Shown: positions 8,209-17,554, counted from the first letter of the stretch. The stretch is DNA of 57,427 nucleotides from Pelagibacteraceae bacterium AG-422-B15 (GCA_003213715.1 QCMN01000006.1:1-57427), one strand, 5' to 3'. Numbers and translations: made by a program. The notes: generated from the letters alone by a model not told the origin.

Positions 8209-10206
8209 CTATATTTTCTTACTTATTAATTTGAATATTTTTTTTGCCGTGATCCCATAAAAATCGTAGAGCTTTTGATAAGGAGCACTTGCTCCAAAAT
8301 CTTTCATACCGATGTTTATTGTATTTTCAGGGCATACTTGGCTCCACCCAAAATTAGTTCCCGCCTCAATCGAGACATTAATTTCAGAGTTTCCTCTAAT
8401 TTTTTTTTGATACGTTTTACTTTGGATTTTAAACTGCTCCATGCACGGTACTGAAATGACTCTTACTAACTTTTTCTTTTTTTCAAGCATAGTCATTAAT
8501 TGCAGTGCAATTTCGACTTCAGAGCCAGAAGCGAAAATAGAAATATTAGGTTTTTTTGAATTACTTTTTAATTCGTAAGCTCCTAGAGCACTAATATTTT
8601 TTGCATGATACTTTTTTCTTATCATTGGAAGTTTTTGCCTTGTAAGCGCAATTACACTTGGACCCTTTGAATTTGAAAGCGCTAATTCCCATGCTTCCGC
8701 AGTTTCAATTAAATCAGCAGGTCTAAAGACTTTTACATTTGGCGTTGCTCTTAATGATGCAAGCTGTTCAATTGGTTGATGCGTTGGGCCATCTTCACCA
8801 AGACCGATTGAGTCATGTGTTAATATATATATAGCTCTTTGTTTCATTAAAGCTGCAAGACGAAGAGATGGTTTACAATAATCTAAAAAAATTAAAAAGG
8901 TTCCACCAAATGGAATAATTCCTTTATGGAGTGACAACCCATTCATAATGGAAGCCATACCGTGCTCTCGTATTCCATAGTAAATATAATTGCCATTGTA
9001 ATTTGTAGAATTAATAACTTCCATTTTACTACCTTTGGTATTGTTAGAGCCTGTCAAGTCTGCTGAGCCTCCAACCAATTCAGGTAGTGATGATGAAATT
9101 ATATTTATTACCATTTCTGATGCTTGTCGTGTGGCAACATCAAGTGGTTTCTTAATATATTTCTTCCTAAACTGATTAAAGTTTTGAATTAATTTTATTG
9201 GAAGCTTTCCTTCGATTCTTCTTATGTAGTGAGCCTTTTTGCTTTTTGGAAGTTTCTCATAATTCAATTTCCAAGACTTATATGCATCTATTGATTTTTT
9301 ACTAAGATTTTTCCACTCCTCAAGTATATTTTTTGGAACTGTAAATGGTTTGTGTGGCCAATTCAGTTTAGTTCTAGTAAGTTTTACTTCATCCTCACCA
9401 AGTGGTGAACCATGAACTGATGATTTTCCTTGTTTGTTTGGAGATCCAAAACCAATTTTAGTTTTACAAGAAATTAATGTAGGTTTCTTAGATTTTTGAG
9501 CTTTCTTAATTGACTGTATTATTTCTTTAGGTTTGTGACCATTTATTTTAATTGTATTCCATCCATAGGCTTTAAATCTTTCAGCCGTATTTTCTGAGTT
9601 TGCCAGTTTAACAGGCCCATCTATTGAAATTCCATTATCGTCAAAAAAAACAATTAATTTATTTAGTTTTAGATGTCCTGCAAAAGATGCAACTTCATGA
9701 GAAATCCCCTCCATTATATCTCCATCACTTGCAATAACGTAAGTGAAATGATTTACAATTTTTTCGCCAAATTGGCTTCTCAGTATTTCTTCTGCTAACG
9801 CCATTCCAACTGCGTTGCCGATACCTTGTCCAAGTGGGCCAGTCGTCGTTTCTATTCCTTTAGCGTGCCCATACTCTGGATGACCTGCACATTTACTACC
9901 AAGCTGTCTAAATTTCTTGATCTCTTGAATAGTCATATCTTTATGACCGGTTAGATAGAGTAGTGAGTATAAAAGCATTGATCCATGACCAGCAGATAGT
10001 ACAAACCGATCCCTATCATGCCACCTTGGAACATTAGGATTGTATTTTAAAAACTTCGTAAAAAGAACAGTTACTACATCTGCCATACCCATTGGTAAGC
10101 CTGGGTGACCACTTTTTGCTTTTTCGACCGCATCGATTGAAAGAAACCTTATTGCGTTAGCTAAATCATCATGAGTAACTGCAGACTGATCTTTTTTGTT
10201 AGGCAT
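8209..10206 (-). CDS. tkt: Transketolase
   Basis: 665 residues, standard length. The N-terminal thiamine-diphosphate domain shows SGHPGLPMGMAD near residue 32 and the GDGxxxEG-type ThDP motif as ASDGDIMEGISHEVASFAGH; the pyrimidine-binding domain carries GIREHGMASIMNG and THDSIGLGEDGPTHQP. It transfers two-carbon units in the pentose phosphate pathway. It is the first gene of the minus-strand sugar-phosphate operon. The 165-bp AT-rich gap to the divergent DUF4164 gene must hold both promoters; a minus-strand TATAAT-like box is visible near 10309-10314 but no convincing -35. Confidence 0.96.
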   Translation of the reverse strand: MPNKKDQSAVTHDDLANAIRFLSIDAVEKAKSGHPGLPMGMADVVTVLFTKFLKYNPNVPRWHDRDRFVLSAGHGSMLLYSLLYLTGHKDMTIQEIKKFRQLGSKCAGHPEYGHAKGIETTTGPLGQGIGNAVGMALAEEILRSQFGEKIVNHFTYVIASDGDIMEGISHEVASFAGHLKLNKLIVFFDDNGISIDGPVKLANSENTAERFKAYGWNTIKINGHKPKEIIQSIKKAQKSKKPTLISCKTKIGFGSPNKQGKSSVHGSPLGEDEVKLTRTKLNWPHKPFTVPKNILEEWKNLSKKSIDAYKSWKLNYEKLPKSKKAHYIRRIEGKLPIKLIQNFNQFRKKYIKKPLDVATRQASEMVINIISSSLPELVGGSADLTGSNNTKGSKMEVINSTNYNGNYIYYGIREHGMASIMNGLSLHKGIIPFGGTFLIFLDYCKPSLRLAALMKQRAIYILTHDSIGLGEDGPTHQPIEQLASLRATPNVKVFRPADLIETAEAWELALSNSKGPSVIALTRQKLPMIRKKYHAKNISALGAYELKSNSKKPNISIFASGSEVEIALQLMTMLEKKKKLVRVISVPCMEQFKIQSKTYQKKIRGNSEINVSIEAGTNFGWSQVCPENTINIGMKDFGASAPYQKLYDFYGITAKKIFKLISKKI

Positions 10207-10371
10207 ATTATCAATAAATTGAATTTTGAGCTTAATATAAGCAATTATCTATAAAGAGTCTTAAATTTTAGCAAATTATTAACAAAAAAATAATCTGTTT
10301 ATTTGCTATATTATAAGTTGACTGAGAACAAAAAAGACAGTTAAACTCGATTAAAGTTTCAAGGGGTTTTA

Positions 10372-10635
10372 ATGTCGAGTTATCAAGATTCAAAAGTTAA
10401 ATTTAATGGTGCAATTGATAAACTTAGTGAGGAAATCGACAAATTAACAAAAAAGGCTCAAAGAGCTACAGAATTGGAAGCGCAAAATCAAAAATTACAG
10501 GAAAATAACTCTCATCTAGAGAATGAAATTAAGATTCTTAAGTCAGATTTTATGGAACTTAAAAACATTGCAGGCAATATTTCTTCTCAACTCGATGAAA
10601 ATATTTATACCATAAAAGATATATTAGATTCTTAA
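10372..10635 (+). CDS. DUF4164-like coiled-coil protein upstream of zapA
   Basis: 87 residues, almost entirely predicted coiled coil: heptad-like stretches run from about residue 14 to 70 (DKLSEEIDKLTKKAQRATEL, then ENNSHLENEIKIL). Small coiled-coil proteins of the DUF4164 family sit just before zapA in many alphaproteobacteria. The position suggests a role with ZapA at the division ring, by analogy with ZapB, but that is inference. An AAGGGG-like ribosome-binding site precedes the ATG, and zapA follows after three bases. Confidence 0.7.
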   Translation: MSSYQDSKVKFNGAIDKLSEEIDKLTKKAQRATELEAQNQKLQENNSHLENEIKILKSDFMELKNIAGNISSQLDENIYTIKDILDS

Positions 10636-10638
10636 TCA

Positions 10639-11001
10639 ATGCCTGAAATAATTGTAAATATTAATGATCAAGATTACGCAATTGTCTGCGATCCGGGTGA
10701 AGAAAACCATCTTAAACATTTAAGCTCAAAAATTGACTATAAAGTGAGAGAATTAACTAAGAGATTTGGAAAAATTGGAGAAACTAGATTAATGGTAATG
10801 GCTTCACTGTTAATAGCAGATGAAATACATGAGCTAAATAAAAAACTAGAGACAAATATTGAAAAAATAAATTCCCTTGAAGCAAACATCGGTTCAAAAG
10901 ATAAAGAATTGACTGACCAGAAAAAAGAGAGTCAGGAATATATAGACATTAGCAATGATAGATTAACAGATTTATTATCACGCTTGTCTCTCGTAAACTA
11001 A
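10639..11001 (+). CDS. zapA: Cell division protein ZapA
   Basis: 120 residues. The N-terminal beta strand VNINDQDYAIVCDPGEENHLK and the helix LSSKIDYKVRELTKRFGKIG, ending in RLMVMASLLIADEIHELNKK, match ZapA. A C-terminal coiled coil (residues ~80-115) follows. ZapA crosslinks FtsZ filaments at midcell. The downstream gap to fau is only 27 bases. In many proteobacteria the 6S RNA gene lies between zapA and fau, so it is not at this locus here. Confidence 0.88.
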   Translation: MPEIIVNINDQDYAIVCDPGEENHLKHLSSKIDYKVRELTKRFGKIGETRLMVMASLLIADEIHELNKKLETNIEKINSLEANIGSKDKELTDQKKESQEYIDISNDRLTDLLSRLSLVN

Positions 11002-11028
11002 TTTTAAAAATTAGATTTCATTTTATAC

Positions 11029-11604
11029 ATGACGAAAAGTGTGCAACTGAGAGAAAAAGAAGCATTAAGAAAGTTTTTAATGAATCGACGCTTAGAACTT
11101 GGTCCATCAATAAATTTTCAGAGTAATATACTTAATAACATTATGCCCCTCATAGAAGAAATAGAAAATGAATATATTGGAACTTATATAAGTTTCAGAG
11201 ATGAATTAGATACAAAAAAATTAAACCAATATTTACTTCAAAGAGAACTTAATTTAGCTTTACCAGCCATAGATTTTCAGACTAAAGAAATTAATTTCTT
11301 CATGTATAATAAAAACACTGAACTAATAGAAAATAAATTTTCGATTTTAGAACCTAAGAATAAAGATAAAGTTATTTTTCCAAAAATTATTTTAATACCA
11401 TTATTAGGTTATTCCAAAAATGGCTTTAGGCTGGGATATGGAGGCGGTTATTATGATAAGTATTTATCAAAGAATGGTGTCGGTGATGTAAAAAAAATAG
11501 GAATTGCATTTTCATTTCAAGAAGTAGAAGAAATTCCTGTCGAAGATCATGACGAAAGACTTGATTGGATTTTAAGTGAAAAGCATTTATATAAAGTCCA
11601 ATGA
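11029..11604 (+). CDS. fau: 5-formyltetrahydrofolate cyclo-ligase
   Basis: 191 residues. It converts 5-formyl-THF to 5,10-methenyl-THF with ATP. The N-terminal helix (REKEALRKFLMNRRLEL) and the diagnostic C-terminal RLGYGGGYYDKYL motif near residue 137 are present. Its stop codon overlaps the start of the next gene by four bases (ATGA). The zapA-fau-ymdB-yebC order is a common alphaproteobacterial arrangement. In this organism it may also support the C1-folate flow produced by betaine demethylation. Confidence 0.93.
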   Translation: MTKSVQLREKEALRKFLMNRRLELGPSINFQSNILNNIMPLIEEIENEYIGTYISFRDELDTKKLNQYLLQRELNLALPAIDFQTKEINFFMYNKNTELIENKFSILEPKNKDKVIFPKIILIPLLGYSKNGFRLGYGGGYYDKYLSKNGVGDVKKIGIAFSFQEVEEIPVEDHDERLDWILSEKHLYKVQ

Positions 11605-12401
11605 GAATTCTATTTTTAGGCGATGTAATGGGTCGATCCGGAAGACATGCTTTAAGAGATCATCTGCCAGATGCTATTAAAAATAATAATATAGATTTTG
11701 TTATTGCTAATGGGGAAAATTCAGCTGGTGGCTTTGGTATTACAGAGTCAATATGCAACGAATTATATTCTTATGGAGTTAACGTAATCACAACTGGAAA
11801 TCATTTGTGGGATCAAAAAGAGATAAATAGTTATATCGATAAAGATGATAAACTTTTAAAGCCATATAATTATGCTGAAGGCTCCCCAGGTTTAGGTGTA
11901 AATACTTACATGCATGAAAATGGACAAAAAATTGCAGTAATAAATTTAATGGGGAATCTATTTATGAGATCGTGTGATAATGCATTTTTCAAAATTGAAG
12001 AAGTTCTTAAAAATTTAAAAACTGAAGATCTATCATTTATATTTGTTGATTTTCACGCTGAAGCTACAAGTGAAAAAATGGCAATGGGACACCATCTTGA
12101 CGGAAGAGTAACTGCAGTTGTTGGAACTCATACTCACGTTCCAACGGCAGACGCAACAATTATGGAACATGGAACAGCTTTTCAAACTGATGCTGGAATG
12201 TGTGGTGACTATGACTCAGTTATTGGCACAAAAAAAGAGGAGTTCGTAAGAAAATTTGCTACACAAGACACTGAGCGAAAAAGGGTACCCCCGGCTGATG
12301 GTGTAGGAACATTATGTGGGGTTATTATAGAATCAAACACTGAAAACTATTTAGCAAAAAGTATAAGTTCAATCCGTATAGGAGGAAAAATCGGCAATTA
12401 A
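11601..12401 (+). CDS. ymdB: YmdB-family metallophosphoesterase (TIGR00282)
   Basis: 266 residues. All metal-binding motifs of the YmdB/TIGR00282 calcineurin-like family are visible: FLGDVMGRSGRHAL at the N-terminus, ANGENSAGGFG near residue 37, TGNHLWDQKE near residue 65, VDFHAEATSEK near residue 149 and GTHTHVPTADA near residue 175. Bacillus YmdB has cyclic-nucleotide phosphodiesterase activity; the role in alphaproteobacteria is unsettled. It overlaps fau by four bases and abuts yebC with no gap, so the genes are translationally coupled. Confidence 0.9.
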   Translation: MRILFLGDVMGRSGRHALRDHLPDAIKNNNIDFVIANGENSAGGFGITESICNELYSYGVNVITTGNHLWDQKEINSYIDKDDKLLKPYNYAEGSPGLGVNTYMHENGQKIAVINLMGNLFMRSCDNAFFKIEEVLKNLKTEDLSFIFVDFHAEATSEKMAMGHHLDGRVTAVVGTHTHVPTADATIMEHGTAFQTDAGMCGDYDSVIGTKKEEFVRKFATQDTERKRVPPADGVGTLCGVIIESNTENYLAKSISSIRIGGKIGN

Positions 12402-13145
12402 ATGGCAGGCCACTCTAAATTTAAAAACATTATGTACCGCAAAGGTGCACAAGATAAAAAGAGAGCTAGTTTATTTTCTAAACTTTCAAAGGAAATTACA
12501 GTAGCAGCTAAGTTGGGCGCACCTGATCCTGATCAAAATGCGAGATTAAGATCAGCTATACAATTAGCGAAAGCCTCAAGTTTCCCAAAGGAAAATATCG
12601 ATAGAGCGATAAAAAAGTCTTTGGATAAAGATACTGTTAACTATGATCAAATGAGGTACGAAGGATTTGGCCCAAACGGAACGTCGATAATTGTTGAGGC
12701 ACTTACGGATAATCGAAATAGAACAGCTTCAAATGTAAGATCTACATTTCAAAAATTTGGAGGTTCAATGGGTGAAACAGGTTCTGTCTCCCATGCATTT
12801 AATCATTATGGTTTTGTACGTTATAACAAAGATGTGACAAGCGAAGAAGATTTTTTCAACTTTTCGATCGAGGGTGGTGCTGAAGATTGTTTTATCGAAG
12901 AAGATTCTTATGAAGCAGTATCTAAGCCAGAAACTCTATCAAATTTATATAATTATTTAGATAAAAAATTTGGTGAGCCTGTATCATCAGGTTTCCAATG
13001 GAAACCTGTTACGTATGTAGCTATTGAGGGCGATAAACTTAAATCCCTTATTAACTTGCTCAATGAACTTGATAATGATGAGGATGTTCAACAAGTCTTT
13101 TCAAATTTTGAGGCATCAGACGAAGAATTAGCAAAGTTTGCTTAA
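12402..13145 (+). CDS. yebC: YebC/PmpR-family protein (TACO1 homologue)
   Basis: 247 residues. MAGHSKFKNIMYRKGAQDKK at the N-terminus, followed by an LFSKLSKEITVAAK block, is the canonical YebC signature. The family acts as a DNA-binding regulator in some bacteria, and recent work ties YebC proteins to translation of polyproline stretches, which would complement the efp gene here. In most alphaproteobacteria yebC is followed by ruvC-ruvA-ruvB; in this window those three genes are absent and a nuclease gene follows instead. Confidence 0.95.
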   Translation: MAGHSKFKNIMYRKGAQDKKRASLFSKLSKEITVAAKLGAPDPDQNARLRSAIQLAKASSFPKENIDRAIKKSLDKDTVNYDQMRYEGFGPNGTSIIVEALTDNRNRTASNVRSTFQKFGGSMGETGSVSHAFNHYGFVRYNKDVTSEEDFFNFSIEGGAEDCFIEEDSYEAVSKPETLSNLYNYLDKKFGEPVSSGFQWKPVTYVAIEGDKLKSLINLLNELDNDEDVQQVFSNFEASDEELAKFA

Positions 13146-13212
13146 TTTATTCACTTTCAAAAAAAATTTATATGAATTAATCTTAAACTATTAAGTAATT
13201 CTGATTCGCTTT

Positions 13213-13593
13213 ATGCCAGGTAGTTCTCCAAAAAGAAAAGGTGATGGGTACGAGAGAGAGCTTGCGAAGTACCTTAATGAAAAAATTTTTAATGGAGAAG
13301 ATAAAGTTCAACGTATGCCTTTGTCAGGTGGTGGCGCTATCAAATCTTCTGGAGGTAGTGATTTAAAAAATACTCCTCATATCTACGTCGAAGCTAAAAG
13401 AACTGAAAAGTTCAAAATTCATGAGTCAATGAGACAAGTTTGTGAAAATATTGAAACATCTAAATCAGACTCAATTCCTGTTGTTATAACGAGAAGAAAT
13501 CGAGAGGCAACAGGGGACTCGCTTTGTGTTTTGAAACTTGACGACTTTATAGAACTTTATCGAATATTAATTAATAGTAAAAAAGGACTTTAG
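13213..13593 (+). CDS. PD-(D/E)XK nuclease, archaeal Hjc-like putative Holliday-junction resolvase
   Basis: 126 residues. A KGDGYERELAKYLNE helix carries Glu14; QRMPLSGGGAIKSSGGSD carries Asp50; and IYVEAKRTEKF carries Glu60 and Lys62. This E...D...ExK spacing and the RxPxSGGG segment are those of archaeal Hjc resolvases and of the related PDDEXK endonucleases of marine phages. The C-terminal half (PVVITRRNRE, then LKLDDFIELYR) matches the phage-type branch. It stands exactly where ruvC-ruvA-ruvB normally lie, between yebC and tolQ. By position and fold it may resolve recombination junctions; this has not been shown, and a phage origin is plausible. Base composition does not differ from its neighbours. 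Confidence 0.75.
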   Translation: MPGSSPKRKGDGYERELAKYLNEKIFNGEDKVQRMPLSGGGAIKSSGGSDLKNTPHIYVEAKRTEKFKIHESMRQVCENIETSKSDSIPVVITRRNREATGDSLCVLKLDDFIELYRILINSKKGL

Positions 13594-13637
13594 GATTTGC
13601 CCTAATTAAGACAATATTTAATAATAATTGAAAAATT

Positions 13638-14342
13638 ATGGAAAACGAAGATTTAGTAAGTGTTAGCCAAGTAAACGATGAGTTCACATTAATTTCACTT
13701 TTTTTCAGAGCGGATATTGTCGTAAAGTTGGTGATTCTAATTCTATTTGCTTCTTCTATTTTCTCATGGACTATAATAATTCATAAAATTCGTTTATTTC
13801 GCTCTTTAAAAGAAATCAGTAAGCAGTTCGAGGAAGAATTTTGGTCGGGAAGATCAATAAAAGAAATCACTAGTAGCACGAGAGAGTTACCAGAAAGTCC
13901 AATTAAGTATGTTTTCAATGAAGCTGTTGATGAGATTGAAAAGTCTAATCAGGAAACTACAAAAAAAATAGATAGTTTAGTTGATAGATTAAATCGTGTT
14001 ATGGAGGCAGCAATAGATTTTCAAAATGAGAAGCTATCTGAATACTTTAGTTATTTGGCAACGATAGGTGCTACAACTCCATTTATTGGATTATTTGGAA
14101 CGGTATGGGGAATAATGAATTCTTTTCAATCTATTGCCATTTCAAGAAATACCTCCCTTGCAGTAGTTGCTCCTGGAATAGCTGAAGCATTATTTGCAAC
14201 TGCTCTTGGTTTATTAGCAGCAATACCTGCTGTTATTGCTTACAATATATTTACTAGTCAGGTGAATGATGAAAATGCACGAATGTATCGATTTAAAGAA
14301 CATTTTAATGTCATTTTCTCAAGAGGCTTGAGTACGAAATAG
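13638..14342 (+). CDS. tolQ: TolQ, Tol-Pal proton channel subunit
   Basis: 234 residues of the MotA/TolQ/ExbB family. One transmembrane helix lies near residues 30-50 (VKLVILILFASSIFSWTI), then a cytoplasmic loop, then two helices: YLATIGATTPFIGLFGTVWG near residue 140 and FATALGLLAAIPAVIAYNIF near residue 180. TolQ with TolR uses the proton gradient to energise TolA for outer-membrane constriction. It heads tolQ-tolR-tolA-tolB-pal-cpoB. The ybgC thioesterase gene that often precedes tolQ is absent. Confidence 0.95.
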   Translation: MENEDLVSVSQVNDEFTLISLFFRADIVVKLVILILFASSIFSWTIIIHKIRLFRSLKEISKQFEEEFWSGRSIKEITSSTRELPESPIKYVFNEAVDEIEKSNQETTKKIDSLVDRLNRVMEAAIDFQNEKLSEYFSYLATIGATTPFIGLFGTVWGIMNSFQSIAISRNTSLAVVAPGIAEALFATALGLLAAIPAVIAYNIFTSQVNDENARMYRFKEHFNVIFSRGLSTK

Positions 14343-14354
14343 AAACTTTAAATT

Positions 14355-14759
14355 GTGACACGTAACACACGATCAAAACCATTCAGTGAAATTAACGTAA
14401 CACCTTTTGTTGATGTAATGTTGGTTTTATTAATCATTTTTATGGTAACCGCTCCTTTATTAACAGTGGGAGTTCAGGTTGATTTACCTGAAACAAATGC
14501 TGATACTTTACAATCTGACAATGAACCACTTGAGGTAACGATTGATGCAAGTGGTAATATATTTATTCAAGAGACTGAGATAGGCATTTCTGAACTAGTT
14601 CCAAAAATGAAAGCAATAACAGAAAATAGGCTTGATACAAAAATTTATGTTAGAGGAGATGAAGCAATTGATTATGGGCAGATAATGATGGTTTTAGGAG
14701 AGCTATCTGGTTCTGGTTTTACAAAGGTTGCTTTGATTACTAAGCCATTAAGTAAATAA
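14355..14759 (+). CDS. tolR: TolR, Tol-Pal proton channel subunit
   Basis: 134 residues from a GTG start at 14355; no ATG fits the conserved N-terminus. The family signature INVTPFVDVMLVLLIIFMVT is present at residues 14-33, including the transmembrane aspartate that carries protons. The periplasmic domain ends with the KVALITKP motif. It lies 12 bp after tolQ. TolR/TolQ couples proton motive force to TolA movement at the division site. Confidence 0.95.
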   Translation: MTRNTRSKPFSEINVTPFVDVMLVLLIIFMVTAPLLTVGVQVDLPETNADTLQSDNEPLEVTIDASGNIFIQETEIGISELVPKMKAITENRLDTKIYVRGDEAIDYGQIMMVLGELSGSGFTKVALITKPLSK

Positions 14760-14775
14760 TTAAAGCTATTTATAT

Positions 14776-15588
14776 ATGAGAGTTTCTGTTTTAGGGTCAA
14801 TATTTCTACACATTTTTATACTTCTATTCACGGTCTTATCTTTGCCATTATTTAATAATAATGACTTGGAAATGCCACCAGTCATACAAGTTGAATTAAT
14901 AGAAATTGCAGAAAAAACAAATGTCCCACAAATTAGTAAAAAAATTGAAGAACAAAAAGAACCAGTTGAAAAAAAGAAGCAAGAAACAAAATTAAACCAG
15001 CCAATTAGTAAACCCAAAGATGAAAAATCCAACGAAAAAGTAAAAGACCCGAGCGATGAAGAAAAAATTGAAAAGACAAAATTAGAAGAAAAAATGATAC
15101 AAAACATGCCTTTACGAAAACCTGAAGTTAAGAAAAAAGACAAATTTGATCCTCTTAAATTAGCCGAGTTAATCGATAAACAAAAAGATACAAAAATGGA
15201 TAATCCTGAAGAAATTATAGAAAAAGATTATGAAGCGTTAGACTCAACACCTAGTCTCGACAAACGACTTACTTTATCTGAGGAGGATGCTATCAGAGCT
15301 CAATTTATGCAATGTTGGAGCATACCTCTTGGAATTCCATATGATGATACAATGATTGTTAAAATTAAAATTTATTTAAACATAGATGGTTCCTTGCTTA
15401 AACCACCGGAGGTTGTTCAACACGAAAGGATGAATAAGCCTAGCGAAAAATATTTTAGAACTCTTGCTGAAAGTGCCCTTAGAGCAGTAAGACGTTGTGA
15501 TCCAATAAAAGTTCCAGATGTTGAAAGATATGACAATTGGAAAAATTTACAGTTGAATTTTGATCCTAGAGAGATACTAAGAGGATAA
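14776..15588 (+). CDS. tolA: TolA, Tol-Pal inner-membrane to Pal connector
   Basis: 270 residues. A single N-terminal transmembrane helix (residues ~5-25, SIFLHIFILLFTVLSLPLF) is followed by a long lysine/glutamate-rich region (residues ~45-140), the extended periplasmic rod. A C-terminal domain around residues 165-265 (QFMQCWSIPLGIPYDDTMIV and RALRAVRRCDP-like segments) matches the TolA TonB-like domain of alphaproteobacteria. It bridges TolQR to Pal/TolB. Low-complexity lysine content is typical of the rod rather than a sign of decay. Confidence 0.88.
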   Translation: MRVSVLGSIFLHIFILLFTVLSLPLFNNNDLEMPPVIQVELIEIAEKTNVPQISKKIEEQKEPVEKKKQETKLNQPISKPKDEKSNEKVKDPSDEEKIEKTKLEEKMIQNMPLRKPEVKKKDKFDPLKLAELIDKQKDTKMDNPEEIIEKDYEALDSTPSLDKRLTLSEEDAIRAQFMQCWSIPLGIPYDDTMIVKIKIYLNIDGSLLKPPEVVQHERMNKPSEKYFRTLAESALRAVRRCDPIKVPDVERYDNWKNLQLNFDPREILRG

Positions 15589-15594
15589 TTTATT

Positions 15595-16917
15595 ATGAAA
15601 AAAATACTTTTATACATCGTAACAGCTCTTCATTTTTCATCTATTTCATTTGCTATTATTGAAATTGATATTACTGAAGGTAATAGAGAACCTCTACCAA
15701 TTGCAATTACTGAATTTTTTCATGACTCAGACAGTAATCTGGATGAACAAAATATACCATCAAACATCCGTAAGGTTATAGCTGATGATTTAGAGAGAAG
15801 TGGATTGTTTTTATCTGTAGATGAAAATGCATTTATTCAAAAAAATAGAGCTATGCATTTAAACCCACGTTTTGCAGATTGGAGATTGATAAAGGCTCAG
15901 GGCCTATTAACAGGAGAACTATCTATAGAAAATGAAAGGCTTCGAGTAGAGTTCAGACTTTGGGATACACTAGCAGAAAAGGAAATCGAGGGGCTTGTAT
16001 TAATTACGACAATTGAAAATTGGAGGAGAATTAGTCACATGATTGCAGATAAGATTTATGAGCGCCTAACTGGTGAGCAGGGCTACTTCGATACCAGAAT
16101 AGTTTATGTCGCTGAAGAAGGACCAAAAAATAAACGTATTAAGAAACTTGCGATAATGGACCAGGACGGAGCAAATCATAAATTTTTAACTACAGGTAAA
16201 GAACTTGTTTTGACTCCAAGATTTAATCCAGTAAGACAAGAGATTACCTATTTATCTTATTTTAAAAATCTTCCTCGAGTATATTTATTAAACATCCAAA
16301 CAGGTATTCAAGAAGTGGTAGGAGACTTTCCTGGTATGACATTCGCACCACGTTTTTCTCCTGATGGAAATAAGATTATCATGAGTTTAGCTAGAGAAGG
16401 TAATTCTGACATATATGTAATGGATTTAGTTTCCAGAGTAGTTGAAAGGTTAACAGACAGCCCCGCAATTGATACATCACCAAGTTATTCTCCAGATGGA
16501 AAAAGAATTACATTCAACTCTGATAGAGGCGGATCGCAACAAATTTATGTAATGGATAGTAATGGTAGAAACCAAAAAAGAATTTCAAAAGGAACAGGCA
16601 ATTATGCTACACCTGTATGGTCACCAAGAGGTGATCTTATTGCTTTTACAAAAAATTTTCAGGGACAATATTTTATTGGAGTTATGAGAACAGATGGAAC
16701 TGGAGAGAGACTTTTAACTGAAAATTGGTATCAAGAGGCTCCTTCTTGGTCTTCTAATGGAAGAGTTTTGATATTTTATAGAGAAACTAAATCTAATGAC
16801 GCGGGTCAGGGCCATTCCTCGGCAATCTGGTCAATTGATCTTACAGGATTTAATGAGAGAAAGCTTGAAACTCCAGTTGATGCGTCAGACCCATCATGGT
16901 CGAAATTGATACAATAG
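15595..16917 (+). CDS. tolB: TolB, periplasmic beta-propeller protein
   Basis: 440 residues with an N-terminal signal peptide ([20 protein letters not shown]). The TolB N-terminal domain runs to about residue 165; the WD40-like beta-propeller repeats follow, shown by repeated [20 protein letters not shown] and [10 protein letters not shown] elements between residues ~200 and 430. TolB binds Pal and is displaced by TolA. It starts 6 bp after tolA. A perfect inverted repeat lies just after its stop codon. Confidence 0.95.
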   Translation: MKKILLYIVTALHFSSISFAIIEIDITEGNREPLPIAITEFFHDSDSNLDEQNIPSNIRKVIADDLERSGLFLSVDENAFIQKNRAMHLNPRFADWRLIKAQGLLTGELSIENERLRVEFRLWDTLAEKEIEGLVLITTIENWRRISHMIADKIYERLTGEQGYFDTRIVYVAEEGPKNKRIKKLAIMDQDGANHKFLTTGKELVLTPRFNPVRQEITYLSYFKNLPRVYLLNIQTGIQEVVGDFPGMTFAPRFSPDGNKIIMSLAREGNSDIYVMDLVSRVVERLTDSPAIDTSPSYSPDGKRITFNSDRGGSQQIYVMDSNGRNQKRISKGTGNYATPVWSPRGDLIAFTKNFQGQYFIGVMRTDGTGERLLTENWYQEAPSWSSNGRVLIFYRETKSNDAGQGHSSAIWSIDLTGFNERKLETPVDASDPSWSKLIQ

Positions 16918-16925
16918 GCAATTTT

Positions 16926-16953
16926 TTGACTAAAATAGGTCCATTTTAGTCAA
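16926..16953 (+). other. Hairpin between tolB and pal
   Basis: Perfect 11-bp inverted repeat, TTGACTAAAAT then a six-base AGGTCC loop then ATTTTAGTCAA, nine bases after the tolB stop. No U-run follows it on the plus strand, so it is not a standard intrinsic terminator. It is more likely an mRNA-processing or stabilising structure that separates tolB from the highly expressed pal lipoprotein gene, or a symmetric protein-binding site. The repeat is seen directly; its role is inferred. Confidence 0.6.
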
Positions 16954-17038
16954 TTCGCAGCTATTTTATTATAGACTTGCGTAACTTAAATTAATAAAGT
17001 ACTAGATCTTGGGCGATCAAATATTACGGGAGTTTATA

Positions 17039-17554
17039 ATGTTATTAACATTTAAAAATTTAAATAGATTTTTAGTTTTATCTTTTGCAGCAATCATCCT
17101 AGCTGCATGTACAACAACACCGCAAGATACTGCATCTACATCATCATCAAGTTCAGCTTCTAAAGTTGAAGTCGTAGACGGAGTTTATGTTGGTACCGAT
17201 ACAGTAGAAATGCTTGCTGTTGATGTGCCGGACAGAGTATTCTTTGCATATGATAGTTATTCACTAACAAGCGCAGCTCAGGCAACTTTAGCTAAACAAG
17301 CAAAATGGTTAAAGGCAAATGGATCTGTAACTATTGCTATTGAAGGTCATGCTGATGAAAGGGGCACAAGAGAATATAACTTAGCCCTAGGTGATAGAAG
17401 AGCAAATGCAGCTAAAGATTATCTAATGACGCAAGGCATAAGTGCTAGTCGAATTACTACTATTAGTTTTGGTAAGGAAAGACCAGTTAACAGTGCATCT
17501 AATAATAAAGCATGGGCTCAAAATAGACGTTCTGTAACAGTAAGAACTAACTAA
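17039..17554 (+). CDS. pal: Pal, peptidoglycan-associated outer-membrane lipoprotein
   Basis: 171 residues from the ATG at 17039, preferred over an in-frame TTG at 17009 because a CGGGAG ribosome-binding site sits 7-12 bases before it and the signal peptide then has normal length. A lipobox (LAAC, Cys about 22) ends the signal peptide. A serine-rich linker follows, then the OmpA-like peptidoglycan-binding domain with IEGHADERGTREYNLALGDR and RITTISFGKERP. Pal anchors the outer membrane to peptidoglycan and is moved by the Tol system. Confidence 0.95.
   Translation: MLLTFKNLNRFLVLSFAAIILAACTTTPQDTASTSSSSSASKVEVVDGVYVGTDTVEMLAVDVPDRVFFAYDSYSLTSAAQATLAKQAKWLKANGSVTIAIEGHADERGTREYNLALGDRRANAAKDYLMTQGISASRITTISFGKERPVNSASNNKAWAQNRRSVTVRTN

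Noticed and set aside
11002-11028. 6S RNA gene (ssrS) expected between zapA and fau
   Set aside because: The gap is only 27 bases, far too short for 6S RNA. It may be elsewhere in the genome, so absence from the organism cannot be claimed.
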